Positions 5,791 to 13,973 of a stretch of 15,945 nucleotides of DNA are shown piece by piece. Each line of letters begins with the position of its first letter. Position 1 is the stretch's first letter. The notes below the pieces were generated by a model, which saw only the letters and a program-made list of their open reading frames with translations, did no database searches and was not told the DNA's origin. A program made the position numbers and the translations under genes. Where the stretch lies: the NCBI GenBank assembly GCA_964651315.1, contig CAZYXO010000020.1, positions 1-15,945 of the forward strand. The letters are read 5' to 3'. Origin of the DNA: CAZYXO01 sp964651315 (lineage in GTDB: Bacteria; Bacillota_I; Bacilli_A; RF39; UBA660).

Positions 5791-6453
5791 AAATGCACTT
5801 ATAATAGGACATTCATCTATTTCTTTTATATAATCTATTTTAATATTAAAAGTTCCATCATTATATTTATTTGCAATATATATTAAATATTCATGCCATT
5901 TTTTATAATCCCAGTTATCTTTACTAAAATTATTATATTCTTCATTAGGTTGTAGTGCACACATACAAGTATAAATTGAAAACTCTTTATGATTAGTTAA
6001 ACAATTCTTAATTATACTTTCAGTAGCCATACAAGGTCGAAATCCATATATAAAATCATAATTATCAATATTAGTATTTATATTAAATTTATCGTTAATT
6101 ATATTTAAATTATTATCATTAATTAATACATTTGATTCACATAAAGTTATTTTATTATTATGTTCATAAATAATATTAGCAAGTATTGGTATAATACCAC
6201 AACCAACTTCTAAAATATTTTTATTATTTACATTAAAGTTATCTTGCAAATATTTGTAATACTGATAATATTCCGTATTTTTAATATCTATTAAATCTAA
6301 ATAACAATATATTTGGTTAATTACATCATTATTTTTAGTATATCCCATAAATAATCTATCTTTAAAATCATTAAATAAATAATCTATATAAAAATTCTTA
6401 TTGTTTTTAAGAAAATCTTTTAATATATTAATTTTATTATTTGTTAAATTCAT
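5782..6453 (-). CDS. Class I SAM methyltransferase-like protein
   Basis: A 223-residue minus-strand protein. NILEVGCGIIPILANII (from about residue 79) matches motif I of Rossmann-fold methyltransferases (E/DxGxGxxxxxL), and LCESN places an acidic residue (Glu106) at the end of strand 2 as expected for ribose binding. DFIYGFRPCMATESII (133-148) occupies the motif IV/V region but is not a DPPY-type nucleic-acid motif, so the substrate is unknown. The N-terminal 75 residues look like a helical cap. GAAGGTG precedes the start on the minus strand. It ends with TGA inside the shared hairpin, convergent with the toxin. It is divergent from the RHS gene across about 100 bases. The family call is moderate. 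Confidence 0.65.
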   Translation of the reverse strand: MNLTNNKINILKDFLKNNKNFYIDYLFNDFKDRLFMGYTKNNDVINQIYCYLDLIDIKNTEYYQYYKYLQDNFNVNNKNILEVGCGIIPILANIIYEHNNKITLCESNVLINDNNLNIINDKFNINTNIDNYDFIYGFRPCMATESIIKNCLTNHKEFSIYTCMCALQPNEEYNNFSKDNWDYKKWHEYLIYIANKYNDGTFNIKIDYIKEIDECPIISAFKK

Positions 6454-6468
6454 ATATAATACACCTTC

Positions 6469-6483
6469 ACATATAATATATGT
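6469..6483. promoter_or_regulatory. Palindrome in the divergent methyltransferase/RHS intergenic region
   Basis: ACATATA-A-TATATGT is a 7-bp inverted repeat with a one-base centre, in the leader or promoter of the minus-strand gene. It could be an operator or just AT-rich symmetry. Confidence 0.3.
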
Positions 6484-6507
6484 AAATTTAGAAAATAAAT
6501 TATTTTT

Positions 6508-6529
6508 CTAGTGATTATCTAGTAATATT
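6508..6529 (+). promoter_or_regulatory. Tandem 11-bp repeat element upstream of the RHS gene
   Basis: CTAGTGATTAT (6508-6518) is followed directly by CTAGTAATATT (6519-6529), two half-sites one helical turn apart. Nearly the same element lies upstream of the collar gene (14282-14303). The position, 26 bases before the start codon, suits a promoter-proximal activator site or part of an unusual promoter. Confidence 0.55.
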
Positions 6530-6554
6530 TACATAAGTTAAAGTGGTGATAAAA

Positions 6555-7322
6555 ATGAAGGAAATAAAAGAATTAAGAAAATCAAGAGAAAAGCATTATT
6601 TAAAAAATGATGGAACATTTGTAGCACAAATATTTGATGATGATATTCATTATATTAAAAATAATACTTTTAAAGAAATAGATAATACTTTAATTTTAAA
6701 AGATAATTATTATGAAAATAAAAATAATAATTATAAAATAAAATTTAAGTCTAGTATAGATGATGAAGTATTTAATATTTCTAAAAACAATTATTATTTA
6801 AGTTTTAACTTAAATAATATAAATGGAAAGAGAGGTGTTATTAAGAATAAAAATAAATTAGATAGTGAAATAATATACGAAAATGTATACCCTAAAATAT
6901 CTTTTAAATATGAACTATTATCGAATAAAATAAAAGAATCAATTATTATATATGATAAAAAACATTTTAAAAAGAAAATAGATTTTAAATTTAAAACTAA
7001 TATGGATTTAAAACTAAATGAATTTGGAGAAATTATATTAAGCAGTGACAAAGAAAATATGTTTATTATAAATAAACCATTTATGTATGATCAAAATAAT
7101 GAAATTAATATAAATATTTATTATGAACTTAAAAATAATCATATAATATTGCATTTAGATGAAGAATGGTTAAAAGATGATAAAAGAATTTATCCAGTTA
7201 TAATTGATCCAACACTTACTAATTATGGAAGTGAAACTAGTGTAACGGATACCTATATTTATGAAGGAGATACTAATGTAAATAGATATTTACAAGATAA
7301 ACTTGTTACTGGAGTAATATGA
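6555..7322 (+). CDS. RHS polymorphic toxin, N-terminal fragment (broken gene)
   Basis: A 255-residue N-terminal part of a large RHS/YD-repeat toxin. The opening (REKHYLKNDGTFVAQIF, then HYIKNNTFKEIDNTL) and the run DDKRIYPVIIDPTLT near residue 220 match N-termini of Bacillota DNRLRE/RHS proteins; the DNRLRE domain starts with SVTDTYIYEGDTNVNRYLQDKL and then stops abruptly. There is no signal peptide, so export would need a dedicated route. The start at 6555 is chosen over GTG 6543 because GGTG lies at the right distance and the homologous part begins there. The TGA stop overlaps the next start (ATGA at 7319-7322). About 70 residues of the DNRLRE domain appear to be missing at the junction; that estimate is from family memory. 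Confidence 0.8.
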   Translation: MKEIKELRKSREKHYLKNDGTFVAQIFDDDIHYIKNNTFKEIDNTLILKDNYYENKNNNYKIKFKSSIDDEVFNISKNNYYLSFNLNNINGKRGVIKNKNKLDSEIIYENVYPKISFKYELLSNKIKESIIIYDKKHFKKKIDFKFKTNMDLKLNEFGEIILSSDKENMFIINKPFMYDQNNEININIYYELKNNHIILHLDEEWLKDDKRIYPVIIDPTLTNYGSETSVTDTYIYEGDTNVNRYLQDKLVTGVI

Positions 7323-10300
7323 ATAATAATTATGCTTCCAGAATTGAAGATTACTTTGAAGGTGGGAGAAGTTATTTAAACGGCAATGAAATAGACCCAC
7401 GTTATTATCGGGCAAATATTACCGATCTAGTAAAAAAATGGTATTCTGGAGAACCGAATAATGGAATAATGCTAAAAGCATATAATGAAAATTATGTGGA
7501 TGATATGAATCCAGAATTTTTTTCTAAAAATAATACTGTAATTGGATATAATCCAAAACCTATATTAGAGATTACTTATCGAAATCAAAATGGTTTAGAA
7601 AACTATATGACATATCAAACACATAGTTTTAGTAATGGAACTGTACATTTAAATAATTATAATGGGAACTTAACAGCAGTATTTGATTTAGCATCAACTA
7701 TATCGGGAAAACTACCAGCAAATTTAGCATTAATTTACAATACAAATGATGTAGTACTTAATAATAATTATGGTTATGGAATTGGTAACAGACTTAATTT
7801 GCATCAAATGATAAAAGAAATTACGATAGAAGATATTAACTATTTAGAATATCATGATATGGATGGAACATTACATTATTTTGTTGAAGAAAACAATATT
7901 TATCATGATGAAGATGGACTTTCCATGACTATTACTAAAACAAATAATGATTATATTTTAAAAGATAAAAACAATAATAGGATGAAATTTATTAATAATA
8001 ATGGCCTATGGTATTTAAAAGAAGTAATTGATACAAGTAATAATAAAATTATTCTAAATTTTGATACAAATAACAGAATTATAAAAGTAATAGATGCTAA
8101 TAATGGTGAAATAAATTTAACGTATAGCAATAATCAAATTGTAATTAATTATTTAGATAAAACTATATATTTAAATTATGCAAATAATTTATTAACTAAT
8201 ATTACTAATTATTTAGGTATAACATCATTTCTCTATAATGAAAATAATGTTATAAATAAAATTACTGATAATTATGGAACTTGTATTAATTATGAATATT
8301 ATTCGGCAGTTCCATATCGAATTAAAAAAGTTACAGAAATAGGTTTAAATAATTCTGTTGGAGCATTTATAGAATTTAGTTATAATTATAATTCTACAAC
8401 AATAACGGATAATAAAAATCGTGTTACTACTCATACATTCAATAATTATGGTAATGAAGTATCTATTTCTAATTTAAAAAGTGGAGAAGATGTAATTGAT
8501 GCATATGGAAGTAATAATATTGTTGGAGAATTTTTTGAATATAAAAATAAATTAACGGAAGAATATCCAAATATTAAATATGTGAATAATTTACTTACAA
8601 ATACTAGTTTTGAAGATTCAAATAATATATTTATTAATGAAAATGGTATTACAACAATTTTATCCAATGAAGAATCTCATTATGGTTCTAAAAGTTTAAA
8701 AGTTATTAATACAGAAGCAAATAAAAGTATTTATAAAACAATATCAGTTCCTAAAAATAAAAATTATACTTTTAGTGCTTATATAAAAAATACAAATATA
8801 ATAGAATTAAGTTTATCATATTTAAATGAGTTAAATGAAATAATTTCTGAAAGTAATATTATTTTATCTAATAATATATTTAAACGTTATGATATAAGTA
8901 TTCTATATCCTTCTAATGCTACTAGTGATTTAACAATTAAAATAACTAATGTGGATATAGGAACAACTTACATTGATGATATGCAACTAGAAGAAGGAAA
9001 TGTTGCAAACGCTTATAATTTCATAGAAAATTCTAATTTTGCAAATGGTTTAACTGATTGGTTAAATAACAATGATGATAATACTAATGTTTCTTTAGTT
9101 ACACTCGAAAATGGTAATAAAGCAGTTAATTTGCATTGTAATCCTGATGATAGTTCTTCAGTTAATAAAACTATAAATGTGAGTGGATTTGCAGGAGATA
9201 GTTATAACTTATCATTTTGGTATAAAAATACGGGAATTGATCCTTGGAGTTTACCTTTTAGTTATGGCAATGCAATTATTAATTTTGGATATTATGAAGA
9301 TTTAGGGATGGGAATTGATCCAGGTGTTAGATTAACTCCAAATAATAATGAATGGCAATTTTATTCCGAAAATTTTTATGCAGAAGCAGATTATAAAGAT
9401 ATTTGGTTTAGTATATTTAGAGAAAATAATGTAAACGATTTATATATTACTAATATAACTCTTTCTAAAAATATAAATTCTGGTTCATCATATGACTACG
9501 ATACTAATGGAAACACAACACAAGTATATGATGATGGTGTTAGATCATTATTCGATTATGATAATAATAATCAATTAATTAAAATTACAGATGAACAAGG
9601 AGCAAATTTTAACTATGAATATGATAATAATGTTACAAACAGAGTAATAAATAGCATATCTCCAACTGGCATAACTAATGGAATAAATTATGATTTAAAT
9701 GGAAATCCTTATTCAACAAAAATCACTAATATTGGAAATAATATAGAAACTAATAAAAAATATTATATTCGTTTAAAAGGAACAAACAAATACTTAAAAA
9801 GAGATTTAATTAATATAATTGCATTATCAGATAATTGTAGTAATGATACGTGGCAATTAATTAAAGTAGACAACTATTATCGATTAAAACTAATACCACA
9901 AAATAAATATTTAACAGTAATTGATAATATTGTATCTTTAACTAATATATTAAATGATAATTCTTTATTTGAATTAATTAAAAATAATAATCGTAGTTAT
10001 TATATTAAACAAAAGAATACTAATAAATATTTAAAAAATAATAATGATAATATTGTTATAGATAATCATATCGATAATGATTATAATGAAGAATTTTACT
10101 TTATCGATTCTTCTAATAAATTATTTATGGAAAACACTGCAATATATACAGAAGATGGTAAATACTTAACTAAAACAATAGATGCATTATTTAATGAAAC
10201 AACCTATAATGTAAATGAAACAAATGGTTTAATTAATTCACTTATAGATTCAAAAGGCAATATAACAAATTATACATATAATGATAAAGAACAAATAACT

Positions 10301-10885
10301 AAAGTTAAACAAGGAAATCAAGAAGTGAATTATACTTATAATAATTTAAATTTATTAAGTAGAATAAATCATGGAACAAAAGATTATAATTTTACTTATG
10401 ATAATTTTTTAAATATAAATAATATAAAAATAGGTAATGAAAGAACATTAATTACAAATAATTATGAACCGAATAATGGTAATTTAATCTCTTCTACATA
10501 TGGTAATAATCAAACTATTAATTTTGAATATGATAACTTTGAACGTATGAAAAAAGTAACAAAGTTAAATGATACTTATAATTATCATTATGATAATTTA
10601 GGTAATTTATCTAAAGTTATTGCTAATAATGATACATATCGTTATTATTACAATGATAATTCTAAAATAAATGAATACTTTTATAACGACTTTAATCTTA
10701 AGTTTAACTATGATAATTTAGGTAATATAACTAATAAATATTATAGTTTAAATAATATAAACAAAAATATAAACTATACATTTAACCAAGATAATGCTAT
10801 AACAAAAACGACATTTAATGACAATGAAATAAATTATTCATATGATTATTTAGGAAGAATAATAAATAAAAATTTAAATAAATAA
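7319..10885 (+). CDS. RHS polymorphic toxin, central fragment with CBM-like and beta-trefoil modules
   Basis: A 1188-residue frame continuing the broken RHS gene. Residues 1-60 are the DNRLRE end (ASRIEDYFEG, ITDLVKKWYSGEPNNGIML). About 90-415 are RHS linker and beta-sheet repeats. About 428-565 and 567-720 are two galactose-binding-like carbohydrate modules (TNTSFEDS...YIDDMQLEEG; ENSNFANGLTDWL...). YD repeats follow. About 806-932 is a ricin/beta-trefoil-like insertion with three repeats (YYIRLKGTNKYLKR, YRLKLIPQNKYL, YYIKQKNTNKYL). More YD repeats (YDNLGN, YDYLGR) run to the end, where the frame breaks. RHS repeats normally build a cocoon enclosing a C-terminal toxin. The lectin-like modules suggest glycan binding. 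Translation of this part would need coupling at the ATGA junction. Confidence 0.85.
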   Translation: MNNNYASRIEDYFEGGRSYLNGNEIDPRYYRANITDLVKKWYSGEPNNGIMLKAYNENYVDDMNPEFFSKNNTVIGYNPKPILEITYRNQNGLENYMTYQTHSFSNGTVHLNNYNGNLTAVFDLASTISGKLPANLALIYNTNDVVLNNNYGYGIGNRLNLHQMIKEITIEDINYLEYHDMDGTLHYFVEENNIYHDEDGLSMTITKTNNDYILKDKNNNRMKFINNNGLWYLKEVIDTSNNKIILNFDTNNRIIKVIDANNGEINLTYSNNQIVINYLDKTIYLNYANNLLTNITNYLGITSFLYNENNVINKITDNYGTCINYEYYSAVPYRIKKVTEIGLNNSVGAFIEFSYNYNSTTITDNKNRVTTHTFNNYGNEVSISNLKSGEDVIDAYGSNNIVGEFFEYKNKLTEEYPNIKYVNNLLTNTSFEDSNNIFINENGITTILSNEESHYGSKSLKVINTEANKSIYKTISVPKNKNYTFSAYIKNTNIIELSLSYLNELNEIISESNIILSNNIFKRYDISILYPSNATSDLTIKITNVDIGTTYIDDMQLEEGNVANAYNFIENSNFANGLTDWLNNNDDNTNVSLVTLENGNKAVNLHCNPDDSSSVNKTINVSGFAGDSYNLSFWYKNTGIDPWSLPFSYGNAIINFGYYEDLGMGIDPGVRLTPNNNEWQFYSENFYAEADYKDIWFSIFRENNVNDLYITNITLSKNINSGSSYDYDTNGNTTQVYDDGVRSLFDYDNNNQLIKITDEQGANFNYEYDNNVTNRVINSISPTGITNGINYDLNGNPYSTKITNIGNNIETNKKYYIRLKGTNKYLKRDLINIIALSDNCSNDTWQLIKVDNYYRLKLIPQNKYLTVIDNIVSLTNILNDNSLFELIKNNNRSYYIKQKNTNKYLKNNNDNIVIDNHIDNDYNEEFYFIDSSNKLFMENTAIYTEDGKYLTKTIDALFNETTYNVNETNGLINSLIDSKGNITNYTYNDKEQITKVKQGNQEVNYTYNNLNLLSRINHGTKDYNFTYDNFLNINNIKIGNERTLITNNYEPNNGNLISSTYGNNQTINFEYDNFERMKKVTKLNDTYNYHYDNLGNLSKVIANNDTYRYYYNDNSKINEYFYNDFNLKFNYDNLGNITNKYYSLNNINKNINYTFNQDNAITKTTFNDNEINYSYDYLGRIINKNLNK

Positions 10886-10946
10886 CTTAAATACAAATTA
10901 TGAATATGTAACAAATGGAAAAAGAACATCATTATTAATAAAAAGT

Positions 10947-12362
10947 ATGAGTAATAATAATGATAAATATAGTTATAAATATGATAAATTAAGTAATATA
11001 ACAGATATAATACATAATAATAAGTTAGAGAATAAGTATTATTATAATGAACATAATGAATTAATAAAAGAAGATAATTATTTAACTAATGAAACTATTA
11101 AATATATATATGATAATGTAGGTAATATATTAAATAAAAGAATATATGAATTGAAAACAAATAATTTACTTAATGATAATAAATATGAATATAATAATAA
11201 TACATGGGAAGATTTATTAACAAAATATAATGATGAAGTAATTACTTATGATAATATAGGTAATCCAGTAAGTATAGGTAATAAGACACTTAATTGGATA
11301 AATGGAAGAGAATTAAATAGTTATAGTGATTTAACTAATACAATAATATATAAATATAATAAAGATGGAATAAGAACATATAAAAAGATAAATGAAAATG
11401 AAACATATTATTATGTTAATGGAAACGAAATAATATTTGAAAAAATAAATAATAATGTGATATACTATATTCGAGATGAAAATAGTAATTTAATAGGATT
11501 TATATATAATGATAATTACTATTATTATCTAAAGAATGTCCAAGAAGATATAATAGGAATACTAGATAGCAATTATAATAAAATAGTAGAGTATAAGTAT
11601 GATAGTTATGGAAATATAACATATATTACAGATAATGAAATAGCAAGAATTAATCCATATCGTTATCGAAGTTACTATTATGATACTGAAACTAATTTAT
11701 ATTACTTAAATAGTAGATATTATAATCCTTTATGGGGTAGATTTATTAATGCGGATGGAATAATTAGTGCAAATAATGATATAATAAGTGGAAACTTATT
11801 TGCTTATGTTAGTAATAATCCAGTAAATAATAGTGATAATGGTGAATTTGCAATTGGTGCTTCGGTATTTGGAGGTGCAGGGGTTAAAACAATAATAGCA
11901 GCAGGTATTGCGTTAATTACGGGTGCTTATTATGCTACTCGAGAATTAATGGAAGTTGCTGTGGATTATGCATCAAATTATAAACCAAGGAAAAAGGAAA
12001 AGAAAAAGTCGTGTAATAGAGATGAAATATATGCTGTGTACACTTTAACAAATATTAACACTTTTCCACCGAAGGTAGAATATGTTGGAAGAACAAAAAA
12101 TATATCAACAAGAAAGCAACAACACAAATCAAATCCAAATCGTGGACATTTAATTTTTGGCAAAGTTAGATCAGGTTTATCGTATGAAGAAGCAAGAGGT
12201 TTAGAACAAAGTTTAATACTGAAATATAATACTTTAAATAGAGGCATAATGCCTTATAACCAAATAAATGGTGTTAGATGGGATAATCCAAGATGTAAAG
12301 AGTATATGTTAGCAGCAGAGAAATTCTTAAATGGCGAAACTTATGTGGGATGGTGTAAATAA
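10947..12362 (+). CDS. RHS core C-terminus with GIY-YIG-like nuclease toxin
   Basis: The 471-residue open frame from ATG 10947 is the third piece of the RHS gene. The homologous frame really runs from 10878 (NNLNTNYEYVTNGKRTS precedes the ATG), and ATG 10947 has no ribosome site. Residues 1-240 are YD repeats; 244-270 hold the RHS core end (LYYLNSRYYNPLWGRFINAD). A hydrophobic stretch (GVKTIIAAGIALITG, 312-326) links to a toxin domain at 360-471. That domain has GIY-YIG features: AVY (Tyr365), YVG (379-381), Arg389 and His393 in STRKQQH, Glu420 in GLEQSLI, and Asn438/441 in YNQING. It would be a DNA- or RNA-cutting effector. The immunity gene starts directly after the stop. Confidence 0.85.
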   Translation: MSNNNDKYSYKYDKLSNITDIIHNNKLENKYYYNEHNELIKEDNYLTNETIKYIYDNVGNILNKRIYELKTNNLLNDNKYEYNNNTWEDLLTKYNDEVITYDNIGNPVSIGNKTLNWINGRELNSYSDLTNTIIYKYNKDGIRTYKKINENETYYYVNGNEIIFEKINNNVIYYIRDENSNLIGFIYNDNYYYYLKNVQEDIIGILDSNYNKIVEYKYDSYGNITYITDNEIARINPYRYRSYYYDTETNLYYLNSRYYNPLWGRFINADGIISANNDIISGNLFAYVSNNPVNNSDNGEFAIGASVFGGAGVKTIIAAGIALITGAYYATRELMEVAVDYASNYKPRKKEKKKSCNRDEIYAVYTLTNINTFPPKVEYVGRTKNISTRKQQHKSNPNRGHLIFGKVRSGLSYEEARGLEQSLILKYNTLNRGIMPYNQINGVRWDNPRCKEYMLAAEKFLNGETYVGWCK

Positions 12363-12907
12363 ATGAAAAAATTCAAAAAATGGGAAAAAGGCGATACATT
12401 CGCATTAGAAATTAATCACGAAAAATACGTAGAATATAAAGGAAGATATTTAATTCTAATTTACGATCAAATGCAAGGAAGAACGCCCATATTTAGAATA
12501 AAAATATCTGACAATAACATTTTACCGAAATCAATAGAAGAATTAGAAAAACTAGAATTTATTAAAACCGAGTTAGTAGTTAAAGAAGGAAGGTTTTATC
12601 CTTTAGAAGGAAGAATCAATCCAAAGAAATTAATTAAAGAACGTAAAAAAGTTAAAATATATCCAGATGAATTTGGGTATTTATATACTTATCAATTTGT
12701 ATGTTTTTCTTTAACCAAAGCATTAGTAAACCAAATTATGATATATTTAGGTAATTTCAATTGTGAAATTCCAAAAGATGAATTTATACCATTTGATTGG
12801 ATGAATATTCCTTCAGCAAATATAAAATACATACAAGAAACTGTATTATATACTTATGAACATTATAATTTAAGAAAAGCACCGATATACAATAAAAAAA
12901 TGGCAAA
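12352..12907 (+). repeat. 556-bp direct repeat, copy 1
   Basis: Includes the last bases of the toxin gene (GGTGTAAATAA) and the first 182 codons of the immunity gene. It pairs with 13152-13707, with one mismatch. Confidence 0.9.
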
Positions 12908-13076
12908 AATAATGCATGATGATGCTAAAATGAAATTTAAAATACTATTAGATTGTGATAAATTAATTTTGAAAAATAGAAATAGAAAAATATATGACGA
13001 TGGCGATGATGATGAAAAAGAGGATTCATTAACTTATGTTGGCGGAGATTCAAATAATAATGATTATCTAAATTAA
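12363..13076 (+). CDS. Putative immunity protein for the GIY-YIG-like toxin
   Basis: A 237-residue cytosolic protein whose ATG directly follows the toxin stop codon (TAA-ATG, no gap), the classic place for an immunity gene; GGATGGTG in the toxin 3' end serves as ribosome site. The N-terminus (KKWEKGDTFALEINHEKY style, residues 6-22) is reminiscent of Imm26-like immunity proteins, which open with a W..GD.f.i.l strand, but I hold that family call weakly. The middle is a mix of strands and helices with TYQFVCFSLTKALVNQIM; the tail is acidic (DDGDDDEKED, then YVGGDSNNNDYLN), plausible for masking a nucleic-acid-binding toxin. An almost identical but broken copy follows 800 bases later. Confidence 0.75.
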   Translation: MKKFKKWEKGDTFALEINHEKYVEYKGRYLILIYDQMQGRTPIFRIKISDNNILPKSIEELEKLEFIKTELVVKEGRFYPLEGRINPKKLIKERKKVKIYPDEFGYLYTYQFVCFSLTKALVNQIMIYLGNFNCEIPKDEFIPFDWMNIPSANIKYIQETVLYTYEHYNLRKAPIYNKKMAKIMHDDAKMKFKILLDCDKLILKNRNRKIYDDGDDDEKEDSLTYVGGDSNNNDYLN

Positions 13077-13151
13077 AATAATTAATATATTTAGTGAACC
13101 AATAAATATAAATGAATTATTTTTTAAATATAATTTGTAATATAAAACGAA

Positions 13152-13707
13152 GGTGTAAATAAATGAAAAAATTCAAAAAATGGTAAAAAGGCGATACATT
13201 CGCATTAGAAATTAATCACGAAAAATACGTAGAATATAAAGGAAGATATTTAATTCTAATTTACGATCAAATGCAAGGAAGAACGCCCATATTTAGAATA
13301 AAAATATCTGACAATAACATTTTACCGAAATCAATAGAAGAATTAGAAAAACTAGAATTTATTAAAACCGAGTTAGTAGTTAAAGAAGGAAGGTTTTATC
13401 CTTTAGAAGGAAGAATCAATCCAAAGAAATTAATTAAAGAACGTAAAAAAGTTAAAATATATCCAGATGAATTTGGGTATTTATATACTTATCAATTTGT
13501 ATGTTTTTCTTTAACCAAAGCATTAGTAAACCAAATTATGATATATTTAGGTAATTTCAATTGTGAAATTCCAAAAGATGAATTTATACCATTTGATTGG
13601 ATGAATATTCCTTCAGCAAATATAAAATACATACAAGAAACTGTATTATATACTTATGAACATTATAATTTAAGAAAAGCACCGATATACAATAAAAAAA
13701 TGGCAAA
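13152..13707 (+). repeat. 556-bp direct repeat, copy 2
   Basis: Matches 12352-12907 with one mismatch. It carries GGTGTAAATAA, the end of a toxin gene, with no toxin in front of it. Confidence 0.9.
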
Positions 13708-13873
13708 GATTATGCATGATGATGCTAAAGAAAATTTAAAATTCATGATAGAGTGTGATAAATTAATTTTGAAAAATAGAAATAGAAAAATATATGACAA
13801 TTGTGATGATGATGAAATAGAAGATTCATTAACTTATGTTGGTGGAGATTCAAATAATAATGATTATCTGTAA
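13163..13873 (+). pseudogene. Second immunity gene copy, stop at codon 8
   Basis: This copy lies exactly 800 bases after the first. From 13152 to 13707 it matches 12352-12907 at every base except one: G12384 is T13184, turning codon 8 from GAA to TAA. The next in-frame ATG (13271, codon 37) has no ribosome site and would lose the first 36 residues, including the conserved KWEKGD start. Beyond 13707 the frame stays intact but the sequence diverges (AKENLKFMIECDK in place of AKMKFKILLDCDK; YDNCDDDEIED in place of YDDGDDDEKED). It ends two bases' worth of codon earlier (DYL-stop rather than DYLN-stop). It is probably non-functional unless the stop is suppressed or is a sequence error. Confidence 0.8.
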
Positions 13874-13973
13874 ATTATAATATAAAAATTATTAATTATG
13901 TAGCAAAAAACAATTTCATATAATGTTATGAAAACATTTAAAAAAACTAAGAACAATTAAAAATAGATGTTAA

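Noticed and set aside
6794..7051. Antisense reading frame in the RHS N-terminal region
   Set aside because: It is a low-complexity hydrophobic frame opposite a coding frame with clear homology, with no ribosome site.
3872..7322. TGA read as tryptophan (Mollicutes code)
   Set aside because: TGA ends rimM, the minus-strand gene and the last gene at natural lengths, and tryptophan is always TGG. Reading through TGA at 7320-7322 would not restore the RHS frame.
8446..8667. Antisense reading frame in the RHS central region
   Set aside because: It lies opposite strongly coding RHS sequence and has no start signal or recognisable content.
10900..11700. CRISPR-like or satellite repeats in the ATAATA-rich RHS DNA
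   Set aside because: The repetition comes from Asn/Tyr/Asp-rich YD repeats; there are no constant repeats with equal spacers.
11978..12247. Antisense reading frame across the toxin domain
   Set aside because: The plus strand encodes the GIY-YIG-like domain with conserved motifs; the antisense frame is a by-product.
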